Part shown: one piece after another, positions 51,136 to 60,050 of the stretch | Layout of the letters: each line of letters starts with the position of its first letter | Numbering within the stretch: the stretch's first letter is position 1 | Assembly: GCA_000721275.1 (NCBI GenBank) | Contig: JOFO01000038.1 | Location: 1-63,917, forward strand | Source of the DNA: Microtetraspora glauca | GTDB lineage: Bacteria > Actinomycetota > Actinomycetes > Streptomycetales > Streptomycetaceae | DNA length: 63,917 nucleotides | Direction: 5' to 3' | Program-made: the position numbers and the translations under genes | The notes under the pieces: generated by a model | The model's database searches: none | Seen by the model: the letters and a program-made list of their open reading frames with translations, nothing else | What the model was told of the DNA's origin: nothing

Positions 51136-54100
51136 ATGAACGTGGCACGACAGGACGAGGACGTCCGGCAGAAGGGGGAAGGCGCGGCCCCGCTCCTGCG
51201 GCTGCGCCTGTTCGGGGGGTTCCGCGCCGAGCGGGACGGCGGTCCGGAGCCGCCGGGGCGCTGGCCCCGGCCCGGCGCGCGGACGCTCGTGAAGCTGCTC
51301 GCCGTGGCGCCCGGGCACAGCCTCCACCGCGAACAGGTGCAGGAGATCTGCTGGCCGAACGCCACCCCGCAGGCCGCCGCCAGCAGCCTGCGGGTCGCGC
51401 TGCACGCCGCCCGGCACGCGCTGGAACCCGAGATCGCCCCGCGCGCCGCTTCCTCGTACCTCCGCTCGGACGGCACGCTGCTGCGGCTCGACCCGGGACG
51501 GGTCTGGATCGACGCGGACGAGGCCGAGCGGCTCTCCCTCGCGGCGCTCGCCGGCTCCGAAGGCGACCGCCCGCCCGGCGACCCGCTGGCGGCGGCGCTC
51601 GCCGCGTACGGCGGGGAACTGCTCCCCGAGGACCGGTACGCCCCCTGGGCCGAACGGCGCCGCGCCGAACTCGCCGCGCTGCGGCTGCGCGTGCTGCTCG
51701 CCCTCGCCGAACGGCGGCTCGCCGAGGGCGCGTACGAGGAGGCGTCGGACGCCGCCGGGCGGGTCGTCGCCGAGGCGCCCGCCGAGGAGCGGGCCCACCA
51801 GCTGCTCATGACGGCCTCGCTGGAGCAGGGGCTGCGGGCGCGGGCGGTGCGGCAGTACGAGCGGTGCCGCGCCGCCCTCGCCGGCGAGCTGGGGATCACG
51901 CCCGCCCCGGAGACCGAGCGGCTGCGGCGGCTGGCCGTCCGCGCCGAGCCGGGCCCCCGTACCGGCGCGGAGGCTGTCGCCTCCCCTTCCGCAGAAACGA
52001 TCCTTCCGCCCGCCGTACGGGCCCTGGCGCAGGGCGCCCTGCGCGGCCGCGACGCGCTGCTGCGGACCGTCGTCACCGCCACGGACCACCCGGTGCTCCT
52101 CCTCGTCGGCGAGGCGGGCATCGGCAAGACCCGGCTGGCCGCCCAGGCCGCCCGGCGGCTCGCCGGCTCCGGCGCCGCGGTGCTGTGGGGCGCCGCGCAC
52201 GAGGCCGAGGGCCCCACGCCGTACGGCCCGTTCGTCGAGGCCCTCGACGGCTGGCTCGCCCGCCGCCCGCCGTCCGACCGGACGCGCATCGGAGCCCTCT
52301 GCCCCGAACTCGTCCCCCTCCTCCCCTCGCTCGACCGCCCGGCCGCGGGCGCACCGGGGAGGGGCGACGGACCGGCCGGCGACGCCGGGCCCGAGGCGCG
52401 CGCCCGGCTGTTCCACGGCGTGGAACGCCTGCTGGCGGAGATCGGCGGGGACGGCGGAGTCGTCGTGGTCCTCGACGACCTGCACGCCGCCGACGCCGGT
52501 ACGCACCACCTCCTCGCGCGGCTGGCGCGGCGGTTCGCGGAGGCGGGCGACGGGTCCCGGTGCCGCTTCCTCGTGACGCTCCGCGACGACGAACCCCTCC
52601 CGGAGGCCGACCGGCTGCGGGTCGACGAGCTGGTCCGTGCGGGGCTCGCCGCACGCCTCGGCGTACCGCCGCTGAGCAGGCAGGACGCGCTCGCCCTCGT
52701 CCGCGAAGCCCGCCGGCCCGGCGGTGGGGAGGGCGAGCGGGAGTTCGAGCGGGTGTGGCGGCTCTCCCTCGGCAATCCCCTCTTCACCGTCGAACTCGCC
52801 CGCGCGGGCGCGGTGGACGGCGAAGGACACGCCCCCGGGAACGCCGAGGGGGCCGCCGCCCCCGAGGGCGTCCGGCAGCTCGTCGCCCGGCGGCTGCTGC
52901 GGCTCGACACCCGGGCCCGGCGCATGGCGGAGGTCGTCGCCGCCGCCGGCGGGACCGCCCCGCTGGCCGAGGTCCTCGACATCGCCCGGACCGGGATCCA
53001 TCCGCCGCTGGCCCCGGCGGAGGCCACGGCCGCTCTCGAAGAGGCCGTGGACGCCGCGCTCCTGACGGAACGCCAGGTGACGGTGGCCGGACGGAACGTC
53101 ACCGGCCTCGCCTTCCGTCATCCCCTGCTGCGGCTCACCTGCTACGGGCTGCTCACCCGGGTGCGCTCCCTCGGGCTGCACGCCGCGTGGAGCGACGCCC
53201 TCCTGCGGCACCGACCCGACGACGTCGACGCGCTGGCCTGGCACCTGCTGCGGGCCGAGGACCCGCGGGCGGTGGAATACCTGCGGCGGGCGGCGGAGCG
53301 CGCGGCGGCCCTGTACGCGAACGAGGACGCGGACGCGTACTACCGCCGCCTGACGCCCCTGGTCGCGGCCGACCCGGCCCTCGCGGCCGCCGTGGGCCTG
53401 GACCACGGCGCCCTGCTCCAGCGGATGTCCCGCGCCGAGGACGCCGCCGGCGTGCTGGACGCGGCGCTGGACGCCGCCGACCGGGCCGGGGCCGCGGCCA
53501 CCGCCGTGACCGTCACCGCCCGGCTCGCCGAGGCCCTGATCCGGGCGAGCCGGCAGGACGAGGCGCGCCGGGTGCTCGACGCCCGCCGGCCGGACCCGGC
53601 GACCCCGCCGGACGCGGTGGCCGCCCACCGCCTGGCCACGGCGATCCTGTTCTTCGTCGCGGGACGGCACGCCGAGGCGGCGGAGGCCGCGGCCGGATCT
53701 GCGGCCGTCGCCGCGCTGCTGCCCGGCCGGGAGCGCGACCGGGCGCTGGCCCGCGCGCTCGGCCAGCAGGCGGCGGCCCTCGGCCTGGCCCAGCGGCTCG
53801 GCGAGGCCCAGGCCGCCGCCGAGCGGGCGCTGACGCACGCGGTCGCGGCCGGGGACGCCGTGACCGAGGGCCTGGTGCTGTCGATCCTGCGGGAGAACGC
53901 CCGCCGCGGCGGCCGGCTGGCCGAGGCGGTCGCGTACGGCGAGCGCGCCGTACACCTGGCCGACCGGGCAGGCAGTCCGGAGGCGGGCGCGTTCGAGCGG
54001 ACCAACCTCGCGGAACTGCACCTGCTGCTCGGCCGGGACGCCGAGGCGGAGGAACTGGCGGTGGCGGCGGAACGCACCGCCCGTGCCCGGGCGCCGCGCA

Positions 54101-54600
54101 CCCTCCCGTACGCGCTGACCGCCCTGGCCCGGACCCGGATGACCTGGAATCCGGCGATGGCCGGGGCGCTGCTGGCCCGCGCGGAGGCCTGCGCGGAGGC
54201 GTCCGGCGAGCAGCAGGCGCGCGACGAGGTGCGTCTGGCGCGCGCCGAACTGGCCCTGCGCGGCGGCCGTCCGGAGGAGACCCTGGTCCTGCTCGACGGG
54301 GGTACGGTCACCCCGCGCACCGAGTGCGTGCGCGGCTGGGCGCTGCTGCGCACCGGGCGGCACGCGGAGGCCGTCGCGCTGCTGGAGCGGGAGGCGGCGC
54401 GCGCCGAGGCGGCGGGTCTGTGCCTGCTGTCGGTGGAGGCGACGACGGCGCTCGCGGTGGCGCTGGGCCTGTCCGGGGCGCCGGAGCGGGCGGACGCGCT
54501 GCTCGCGGAGGCCCTGGAGCGGGCCGAGGCCCTGCCGTACCCGTCCGGCGCCGACCGGGTCCGCGCGGCCCGCGCGCGGTTCGCGGACGCGACCGCCTGA
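51136..54600 (+). CDS. large SARP/BTAD-type regulator with AAA ATPase and TPR-like region
   Basis: 1154 residues from ATG 51136 (TTG 51115 and GTG 51124 are in frame; no clear ribosome site). Order: winged-helix DNA-binding domain of OmpR/SARP type (about 20-105: LRLFGGFRAERDG ... HREQVQEICWPNATPQAAAS), bacterial transcriptional activator domain (about 140-280), AAA/STAND ATPase with Walker A VGEAGIGKTRLAAQA and Walker B VVVVLDDLHAAD, then a long helical repeat region. No C-terminal LuxR helix-turn-helix. Such proteins are cluster-specific activators; position makes it the likely activator of the hydrazine cluster. Confidence 0.9.
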   Translation: MNVARQDEDVRQKGEGAAPLLRLRLFGGFRAERDGGPEPPGRWPRPGARTLVKLLAVAPGHSLHREQVQEICWPNATPQAAASSLRVALHAARHALEPEIAPRAASSYLRSDGTLLRLDPGRVWIDADEAERLSLAALAGSEGDRPPGDPLAAALAAYGGELLPEDRYAPWAERRRAELAALRLRVLLALAERRLAEGAYEEASDAAGRVVAEAPAEERAHQLLMTASLEQGLRARAVRQYERCRAALAGELGITPAPETERLRRLAVRAEPGPRTGAEAVASPSAETILPPAVRALAQGALRGRDALLRTVVTATDHPVLLLVGEAGIGKTRLAAQAARRLAGSGAAVLWGAAHEAEGPTPYGPFVEALDGWLARRPPSDRTRIGALCPELVPLLPSLDRPAAGAPGRGDGPAGDAGPEARARLFHGVERLLAEIGGDGGVVVVLDDLHAADAGTHHLLARLARRFAEAGDGSRCRFLVTLRDDEPLPEADRLRVDELVRAGLAARLGVPPLSRQDALALVREARRPGGGEGEREFERVWRLSLGNPLFTVELARAGAVDGEGHAPGNAEGAAAPEGVRQLVARRLLRLDTRARRMAEVVAAAGGTAPLAEVLDIARTGIHPPLAPAEATAALEEAVDAALLTERQVTVAGRNVTGLAFRHPLLRLTCYGLLTRVRSLGLHAAWSDALLRHRPDDVDALAWHLLRAEDPRAVEYLRRAAERAAALYANEDADAYYRRLTPLVAADPALAAAVGLDHGALLQRMSRAEDAAGVLDAALDAADRAGAAATAVTVTARLAEALIRASRQDEARRVLDARRPDPATPPDAVAAHRLATAILFFVAGRHAEAAEAAAGSAAVAALLPGRERDRALARALGQQAAALGLAQRLGEAQAAAERALTHAVAAGDAVTEGLVLSILRENARRGGRLAEAVAYGERAVHLADRAGSPEAGAFERTNLAELHLLLGRDAEAEELAVAAERTARARAPRTLPYALTALARTRMTWNPAMAGALLARAEACAEASGEQQARDEVRLARAELALRGGRPEETLVLLDGGTVTPRTECVRGWALLRTGRHAEAVALLEREAARAEAAGLCLLSVEATTALAVALGLSGAPERADALLAEALERAEALPYPSGADRVRAARARFADATA

Positions 54601-54622
54601 GCACCGTCGACATGACGGGGCG

Positions 54623-55234
54623 TCAATCGGGTTGCTGGATCCCGAGGATGGCGTGCATGCCGCGCAGCGTCCACTCCCCCGCACGGCTGTCGCCGTGCAG
54701 GAGCCGGGCCGGGGTGACGCCGGCGGCCAGGGACTCCAGGCCGTAGACGACCTGGCCGGGGTCGGTGCCGGGCGGGAGGTCGCCGGCGGCGACGGCCGTC
54801 TCGACGTCGCGGCGGAGGGTGTCCCGCCAGCGGGCGCGGCTCTCGGCGATGCGGTCGTGGACGGCGCCGGCGCGCCCGTCGTAGTCGTAGGTGACCTGGG
54901 TGAGCAGACAGCCGCCCGAGTAGCCGGGGTCGACGGCGTACGCCACCCAGGACGCGCAGACGGCCAGCAGGCGCGGCAGTCCGGGGTCGCGGTGGCGCAC
55001 CGGCTGCCAGACCCGGACGCGGAAGCTCTCCACCACCAGGTCCACGGTGGCCAGTTGGAGGTTCTCCTTGCTGCCGAACCGGCCGATCACCCCCGCCTTG
55101 CTCATGCCGAGCGCGTCCGCGAGGCGGCCGATGGTGACGCTGTCGAGACCTTCCCGGGAGGCGATCTCGGAGGCGGCGGCGAGCACCGACCGCCGTGTTT
55201 CCAGGGCCGCTCGGGCCGATGCGCGTCCTGCCAT
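54623..55234 (-). CDS. TetR-family repressor
   Basis: 203 residues. N-terminal helix-turn-helix VTIGRLADALGMSKAGVIGR F, then a TetR ligand-binding domain of the TetR_C_16/AcrR sort (DPGYSGGCLLTQVTYDYDGR). Divergent from the DHA2 exporter gene with only 66 bases between, and the operator lies there, so it controls the exporter and itself. Confidence 0.92.
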   Translation of the reverse strand: MAGRASARAALETRRSVLAAASEIASREGLDSVTIGRLADALGMSKAGVIGRFGSKENLQLATVDLVVESFRVRVWQPVRHRDPGLPRLLAVCASWVAYAVDPGYSGGCLLTQVTYDYDGRAGAVHDRIAESRARWRDTLRRDVETAVAAGDLPPGTDPGQVVYGLESLAAGVTPARLLHGDSRAGEWTLRGMHAILGIQQPD

Positions 55235-55250
55235 GCGGCGAGCTTAGCAA

Positions 55251-55293
55251 ACGACCGTACGGCATTGACGTACGAACGGTCGTACTCTTAAAT
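55251..55293 (+). promoter_or_regulatory. TetR operator and leaderless promoter of the DHA2 exporter
   Basis: Inverted repeat ACGACCGT (55251-55258) / ACGGTCGT (55276-55283) surrounds TTGACG (55265-55270); TTAAAT (55288-55293) follows after 17 bases. The exporter ATG at 55301 is seven bases after this -10 box, where transcription should begin, so the message is predicted to be leaderless. Confidence 0.7.
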
Positions 55294-55300
55294 CCTCGCC

Positions 55301-56797
55301 ATGACGACTTCCGTCCCCTCCTCGCCGCCGTCGCCCCTGCCCTCACCCCCGCCGTCACCCGGATCTCCGCCCGCCGCCACCGGCTCCGCCCGGCGCGCCT
55401 CGCTCGCCCTGCTCCTCGCCTGCGCGGGCACCTTCCTGAGCTTCCTCGACGCCACCGTCACCAACCTGGCGGTGCCGCCGATCGCCGCCGACTTCGGTAC
55501 CTCGCTGACCACCGTCTCCTGGGTCGCCACCGCCTATGTGATCCCCTTCGCCGCCCTGCTCGCGCCGGCCGGGCCGCTGGCCGACGCGGTCGGCCGGGCC
55601 CGCCTGTTCCTGGCCGGGGTCGCCGTCTTCACGGGCTCCTCGCTGTTGATCGCCGTGGCGCCGAACCTGCCCGTGCTGCTCGCCGCACGCGTCGTCCAGG
55701 GCCTGGGCGCCGCCCTGTTGGTCCCCGCCTCCCTCGGTCTCGTCCTCGCGGAGATCCCCGCCGAGCGCCGGCGCGCCGCGATCGGCGTGTGGAGCGCGGC
55801 GGGCGCCCTGGCCGCCGCCGCGGGACCCGCCCTCGGCGGCCTCCTGGTCGAACTCCTCGACTGGCGCGCCCTGTTCTGCCTCAACCTGCCGGTGGGCTTC
55901 GCAGTGCTGATCGCCGGCCGGAAGCTGCCGTCCGGCGAGTCCCGCGCCGGGCGCGCACCCGATCTGCTGGGCGGCCTGCTCCTCGCGCTGAGCGTCGGCG
56001 CGGCGGTGTACGGCCTCACCCAGGGGCCCGAACACGGCTGGGCCTCGGCGCACGTGCTGACCGCCGCCGCCGTCACCGTGCTCGCGGGCGCGGCGACCGT
56101 GCTGCGGGCGCTCCGGCACGCCCGTCCCGCGCTGCGGCTCGTCCTCTTCCGCAGCCGGTCGTTCGCCGTCGCGGGCGCGGTGTCCTTCGCGTACGGCACC
56201 GCGCTGTTCACCACGATGCTGCTCGGCGTACTCTTCCTGACCGGCGCGTGGGGCTACTCCGCGCTGGAGGCGGGGCTCGCGATGAGCCCTGCGGCGCTCG
56301 TCACGGCGGTGGTCGGGGTCGGCGTCGGACGGCTCCCCGCCGCCCCCGCCCCGCGCACGCTGGTGGCGGCGGGCTCGGCCCTCGTCGCCGTCTCGACGGG
56401 CGTGCTGGCGCTGTTCCTCGGCACCGAGCCGCGCTTCTGGACGCTGTGGCTGCCGGCCGGGGCGGTGATGGGCGCCGGCGTCGGCCTGTCCACCGTCGGC
56501 ATCTCCAGCGCCGCCGCCTTCTCCGTGGCGCCCCGTCACTTCGCCGCGGCGACCGGCCTGGTGATGGCCGCCCGCCAGGTCGGCGGCGGGCTCGGCATCG
56601 CCGCCACGGCCGTGATCATCGCGGAGGTGGCGGGCAGGGGGACGGCGACGGGAGCGGAGCCGTACGCCGTCGTGTACGGGTTCGCCACCGCCGTCAGCCT
56701 CGCCGCCGCCGCCGGCGGCCTCGCCCTCCGCCTCACCCCGCCCCCGCCCGCGTCCGCCGCGGGCACCTCTCCTACCCCTGCAGGAGACCAGCGATGA
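55301..56797 (+). CDS. DHA2-family MFS drug exporter
   Basis: 498 residues. After a Pro/Ser-rich start there are about 14 predicted membrane helices. DHA2 marks: FLDATVTNLAVPPIAADFGT in helix 1, motif A GPLADAVGRARLFLAGV and motif C GVWSAAGALAAAAGPALGGL. Proton-driven efflux of drugs, dyes or a metabolite. Divergent TetR gene supplies control. Its stop overlaps the start of the SGNH hydrolase gene (ATGA), so the two proteins are made together. Confidence 0.9.
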   Translation: MTTSVPSSPPSPLPSPPPSPGSPPAATGSARRASLALLLACAGTFLSFLDATVTNLAVPPIAADFGTSLTTVSWVATAYVIPFAALLAPAGPLADAVGRARLFLAGVAVFTGSSLLIAVAPNLPVLLAARVVQGLGAALLVPASLGLVLAEIPAERRRAAIGVWSAAGALAAAAGPALGGLLVELLDWRALFCLNLPVGFAVLIAGRKLPSGESRAGRAPDLLGGLLLALSVGAAVYGLTQGPEHGWASAHVLTAAAVTVLAGAATVLRALRHARPALRLVLFRSRSFAVAGAVSFAYGTALFTTMLLGVLFLTGAWGYSALEAGLAMSPAALVTAVVGVGVGRLPAAPAPRTLVAAGSALVAVSTGVLALFLGTEPRFWTLWLPAGAVMGAGVGLSTVGISSAAAFSVAPRHFAAATGLVMAARQVGGGLGIAATAVIIAEVAGRGTATGAEPYAVVYGFATAVSLAAAAGGLALRLTPPPPASAAGTSPTPAGDQR

Positions 56798-57534
56798 CGA
56801 CCCGCCCGTCCGAGGCCCCGCCCGCCGTCGACCACGACAACCGCACCGCGTCCGGCACGTCCGCCGAGGCCACCGACCCGTACTGCGTACCGGCGCGCAC
56901 CGCCGCCGCGATGCTGCGCCCCCTGCCGTGGAACCGACTGGCCGTGCTGGGCGACAGCGTGACCGCCGGCGTGATGGACCCGCTGCCGGGCTACCGGCAC
57001 CGGTCGTTCGCCGACCGCCTCACCGACGCGCTCGCCGCCACCCGCCCGGGCTTCGCCGCCGTCAACCTCGCCGAGCCCCACCTCCGCGTCGCCGAGATCC
57101 GCGCGCGGCAGCTCGTCCCCGCCCTGGACTTCGCCCCGGACGCGGTGCTGGTGAGCGCGGGCGGCAACGACGCCTTCCGCAGCTTCGACCCGGACGCGCT
57201 GCGGGCCGAGCTGGGCGCGCTCCTCATCCCGCTCGTGGAGAGCGGCGCCGTCGTCGTCACCGTCGGCCTCTTCGACCTCGCCCGCTCGGGTCTGGTGCCG
57301 CGGGAGCACGCCGACGGCATGGCCCGCCGCTTCGACACGCTCGACGCCGTCACCGCGGACCTCACGCGCAGCCTCGGCGGCGTCCACGTCGACACCCACC
57401 ACCATCCGCTCGGCACCGACCCGGGCATCTACGCCGCCGACCGCGTCCACGGCAACGCGCGCGGCCACGCGGTCGCCTTCGCGGCCATCGCCGAGACGCT
57501 GGCCCGGTGGAGCGAGGAGGACGCCGGCGCCTGA
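56794..57534 (+). CDS. SGNH/GDSL hydrolase
   Basis: 246 residues. Block I LAVLGDSVTAGV (Ser nucleophile), block III GGNDAF and block V DRVHGNARGH (Asp and His) give the full SGNH triad. No signal peptide, so cytoplasmic esterase-like. Coupled to the exporter, suggesting it modifies or detoxifies the same compound. Confidence 0.88.
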   Translation: MTTRPSEAPPAVDHDNRTASGTSAEATDPYCVPARTAAAMLRPLPWNRLAVLGDSVTAGVMDPLPGYRHRSFADRLTDALAATRPGFAAVNLAEPHLRVAEIRARQLVPALDFAPDAVLVSAGGNDAFRSFDPDALRAELGALLIPLVESGAVVVTVGLFDLARSGLVPREHADGMARRFDTLDAVTADLTRSLGGVHVDTHHHPLGTDPGIYAADRVHGNARGHAVAFAAIAETLARWSEEDAGA

Positions 57535-57587
57535 CGCCCACCGCCGGAGAATCCCGCCGGAAATCCGGTCGAGAAAGAACCTGCGGA

Positions 57588-57604
57588 ATACCCCCTGGGG
57601 GTAT
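57588..57604. promoter_or_regulatory. CsoR-type copper operator
   Basis: ATACCCCCTGGGGGTAT, a perfect inverted repeat with one central base. It matches the box bound by the copper sensor CsoR in Streptomyces. It lies 67 bases upstream of the His-rich protein gene and overlaps its likely promoter, so copper should induce the genes that follow. Confidence 0.85.
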
Positions 57605-57671
57605 ATGGTTGTGAGCGTCGTCCGGAGCGGACGACAGCACCGCGCACCACATCGCATCCAGGGGAGACGCC

Positions 57672-58562
57672 ATGAACGAGCACACCGGCCACGGCCACAC
57701 CGACCACGCGGCGCACGGCGGCCACGCGGGCCACACCGGCCACGCGGGTCACGCCGCTCACGCCGGGGCGCAGCCCGGCGGGCTGGCGGTCTCGGCGGAC
57801 GGCTACACCCTCGAACTCGACGCGGCGATCCTCACCGCCGGTGTCCAAACGGTCACCTTCCGGGTGACCGGCCCGGACGGCCGGCCGGTGACGGAGTACG
57901 TCCCCGAGCACGAGAAGGAGCTGCACTTCATCGCCGTCCGCCGGGACACGGCCGGGTTCCAGCACGTGCACCCGGTGCGGGACGAGCACGGCACCTGGAG
58001 CACCGAGCTGACGCTGGAGCCCGGCGACTGGCGGTTCTTCACCGACATCCACCCGGCCGGCCACGACCGGACGCTGACACTGGGGATCGACGCCGCGGTC
58101 GCCGGCCCGTACGCCCCGCAGCCGCTGCCGGAGGCCACCGGAACCGCCCGGCTCGGCGCGTACACCGTGACCCTCAAGGGCGAGCTCGTGCCCGGCGAGG
58201 CGAGCGAGCTGACCCTCACCGTCGGCCGGGACGGGCGTCCGGTGACCGACCTGGAGCCGTACCTGGCGGCGTACGGCCACCTGGTGGCCCTGCGCGTCGG
58301 CGACCTCGGCTACCTCCACGTCCACCCGGAGGGCGAGCCCGGCGACGGCGTCACCGCGCCGGGGCCGGACATCTCCTTCATGGCGGTCGCGCCGACGGCC
58401 GGCACCTACCGTCTGTTCCTGGACTTCCAGCACGAGGGCGTCGTCCGGACGGCGGAGTTCACGGTCCGCACGACCACCCCCGCCGCCGAGCACGGCGACC
58501 ACCAGGCGCACCACGCCGGCCACGGGCACGGCGGCCACCCGTCCCCCCACGCCCACCACTGA
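57672..58562 (+). CDS. His-rich, copper-regulated protein
   Basis: 296 residues; ATG 57672 with GGGGAGA upstream. Both ends are His-rich (GHGHTDHAAHGGHAGHTGHA; HQAHHAGHGHGGH), with two related beta-sandwich-like halves between, each containing an H-x-H patch (FQHVHPVRDE and YLHVHPEGEP). No signal peptide is evident, so it may be a cytoplasmic copper store or chaperone. The CsoR box upstream strongly supports a copper role. Followed by a hairpin and an MFS gene. Confidence 0.85.
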   Translation: MNEHTGHGHTDHAAHGGHAGHTGHAGHAAHAGAQPGGLAVSADGYTLELDAAILTAGVQTVTFRVTGPDGRPVTEYVPEHEKELHFIAVRRDTAGFQHVHPVRDEHGTWSTELTLEPGDWRFFTDIHPAGHDRTLTLGIDAAVAGPYAPQPLPEATGTARLGAYTVTLKGELVPGEASELTLTVGRDGRPVTDLEPYLAAYGHLVALRVGDLGYLHVHPEGEPGDGVTAPGPDISFMAVAPTAGTYRLFLDFQHEGVVRTAEFTVRTTTPAAEHGDHQAHHAGHGHGGHPSPHAHH

Positions 58563-58615
58563 CACGAACGGAAGCGATCCCTTGCCCTGCTGTCCCCCCT
58601 GCCCCGCCCGTCCCC

Positions 58616-58651
58616 GCGGGGCACGGCCGCCGCCCCGGCGCCGTGCCCCGC
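58616..58651 (+). other. intercistronic hairpin in the copper operon
   Basis: Perfect 12-bp stem (58616-58627 with 58640-58651), 12-base loop, between the His-rich gene and the MFS gene. Probable partial terminator lowering expression of the transporter. Confidence 0.7.
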
Positions 58652-58676
58652 CGCATGGACACGGAAGGACACCGCC

Positions 58677-59936
58677 ATGCGCCTCTTCGCCCTCCGGGAC
58701 TACCGCCGTCTGTTCGGCGCCCAGGTCATCGCCCTCTTCGGGACCGGACTCACGACCGTGGCCCTCGGGCTCCTCGCGTACGAGCTCGCCGGCCCGGACG
58801 CCGGCGTCGTGCTCAGCACCGCCCTGACGATCAAGATGGTCATGTACGTGATCATCGCGCCGCTCGCCGCCGCGTACGTCGACCGGCTGCCCAGAAGAAC
58901 GTTCCTCTTCCTCCTCGACGTGGTCCGCGGCCTGGTGGTCCTGGCCCTGCCCCTGGTCACCGAGGTCTGGCACGTCTACGTGCTGATCGGTCTGCTGCAG
59001 GCGGCCTCCGCCGCGTTCACCCCGACGTTCCAGGCCGTCATCCCCGACATCGTCACCGACGAGTCCGCCTACACCCGGGCCCTGTCCGCCTCCCAGGTGG
59101 CCTCGACCATGGAGAGCCTGCTGAGCCCGGTGCTCGCGGCCGTCGCCCTGGCGTTCCTGAGCTTCGACCGGCTGTTCCTCGGCACCTCGGCCGGCTTCCT
59201 CGTCTCCGCCGCGCTCGTCCTGTCCACCCGTATCCCCGAAGCCCGTCCCAGCGGCCACACCAAGGCCTGGGACAAGGCGGCGGCCGGCATCAGGACGTTC
59301 CTCGGGACGCCCCGGCTGCGGGGCGTGATGGCGCTCAACGTCGTGGTGGCGGCGGCCGGTTCGATCGTCGTCGTGAACACCGTCAACCACGTCCGGGACC
59401 GGCTCGGCGGCACCCAGTCGGACGTCGCCTGGATGCTGGCCGCGTCGGGCACCGGCACCCTCCTGGCCGCGCTGGCGCTGCCCCGCGTCCTCGACCGGAT
59501 CGCCGCCCGGACGGTCATGCTGACCGGCGCCGGAGTCCTCGTCGCCGGCACGACCGCCGCGGTCGCGCTCTCCGCGACGGACCTGCTCACCCGGACCGCG
59601 ACGGCCGCCGTCTGGGCCGCGATCGGCGTCGGGATGGCACTGGTCATCACGCCGACCGGCACGGTCATCCGCGGCGCCGTCGAACGCAACGCGATCCCCG
59701 GGGCGTTCGCCGCCCAGTTCTCCCTCTCGCACCTGGCGTGGCTGGTCACGTACCCCGTGGCGGGCCGGCTGGCCACGACCGCCGGCTTCACCGTCACCTG
59801 GTCGGTCCTGGCGGCCCTCGCCGCCACGGCCACCGCGGCGGCCCTCCTCCTCTGGCCCCGCCGCACCCGCCGCACCGCCACGCCGACCCCGATCGCCGCC
59901 GCCCCCGACCGCGCCGCCCTCACCAGGGCGGCGTGA
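58677..59936 (+). CDS. MFS transporter (EntS-like group)
   Basis: 419 residues; ATG 58677 with GAAGGA upstream. Twelve predicted helices. YRRLFGAQVIALFGTGLTTV at the start and FSLSHLAWLVTYPVAGRL near helix 11 fit the MFS_3/enterobactin-exporter group. Downstream of the CsoR box and His-rich gene, so probably copper-induced; it could export a copper-binding metabolite or an unrelated substrate. Confidence 0.87.
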   Translation: MRLFALRDYRRLFGAQVIALFGTGLTTVALGLLAYELAGPDAGVVLSTALTIKMVMYVIIAPLAAAYVDRLPRRTFLFLLDVVRGLVVLALPLVTEVWHVYVLIGLLQAASAAFTPTFQAVIPDIVTDESAYTRALSASQVASTMESLLSPVLAAVALAFLSFDRLFLGTSAGFLVSAALVLSTRIPEARPSGHTKAWDKAAAGIRTFLGTPRLRGVMALNVVVAAAGSIVVVNTVNHVRDRLGGTQSDVAWMLAASGTGTLLAALALPRVLDRIAARTVMLTGAGVLVAGTTAAVALSATDLLTRTATAAVWAAIGVGMALVITPTGTVIRGAVERNAIPGAFAAQFSLSHLAWLVTYPVAGRLATTAGFTVTWSVLAALAATATAAALLLWPRRTRRTATPTPIAAAPDRAALTRAA

Positions 59937-60050
59937 GCCGGCGGCCCCGCGGCGCCGCCGCCTCCCGGCGTGCCCCGGGAGGCGGCATGCCGGACACTCG
60001 TGCTAAGAGGGCCCGCGCGCCGCGCGCGGGCCGTGGTGAGGGTGTTCGGC

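Noticed and set aside
48082..54684. Very long open frame on the minus strand (about 2200 codons)
   Set aside because: Low-complexity Arg/Gly/Ala-rich translation antisense to alaA, ATP-grasp and SARP genes; a product of high GC3, with no recognisable domain.
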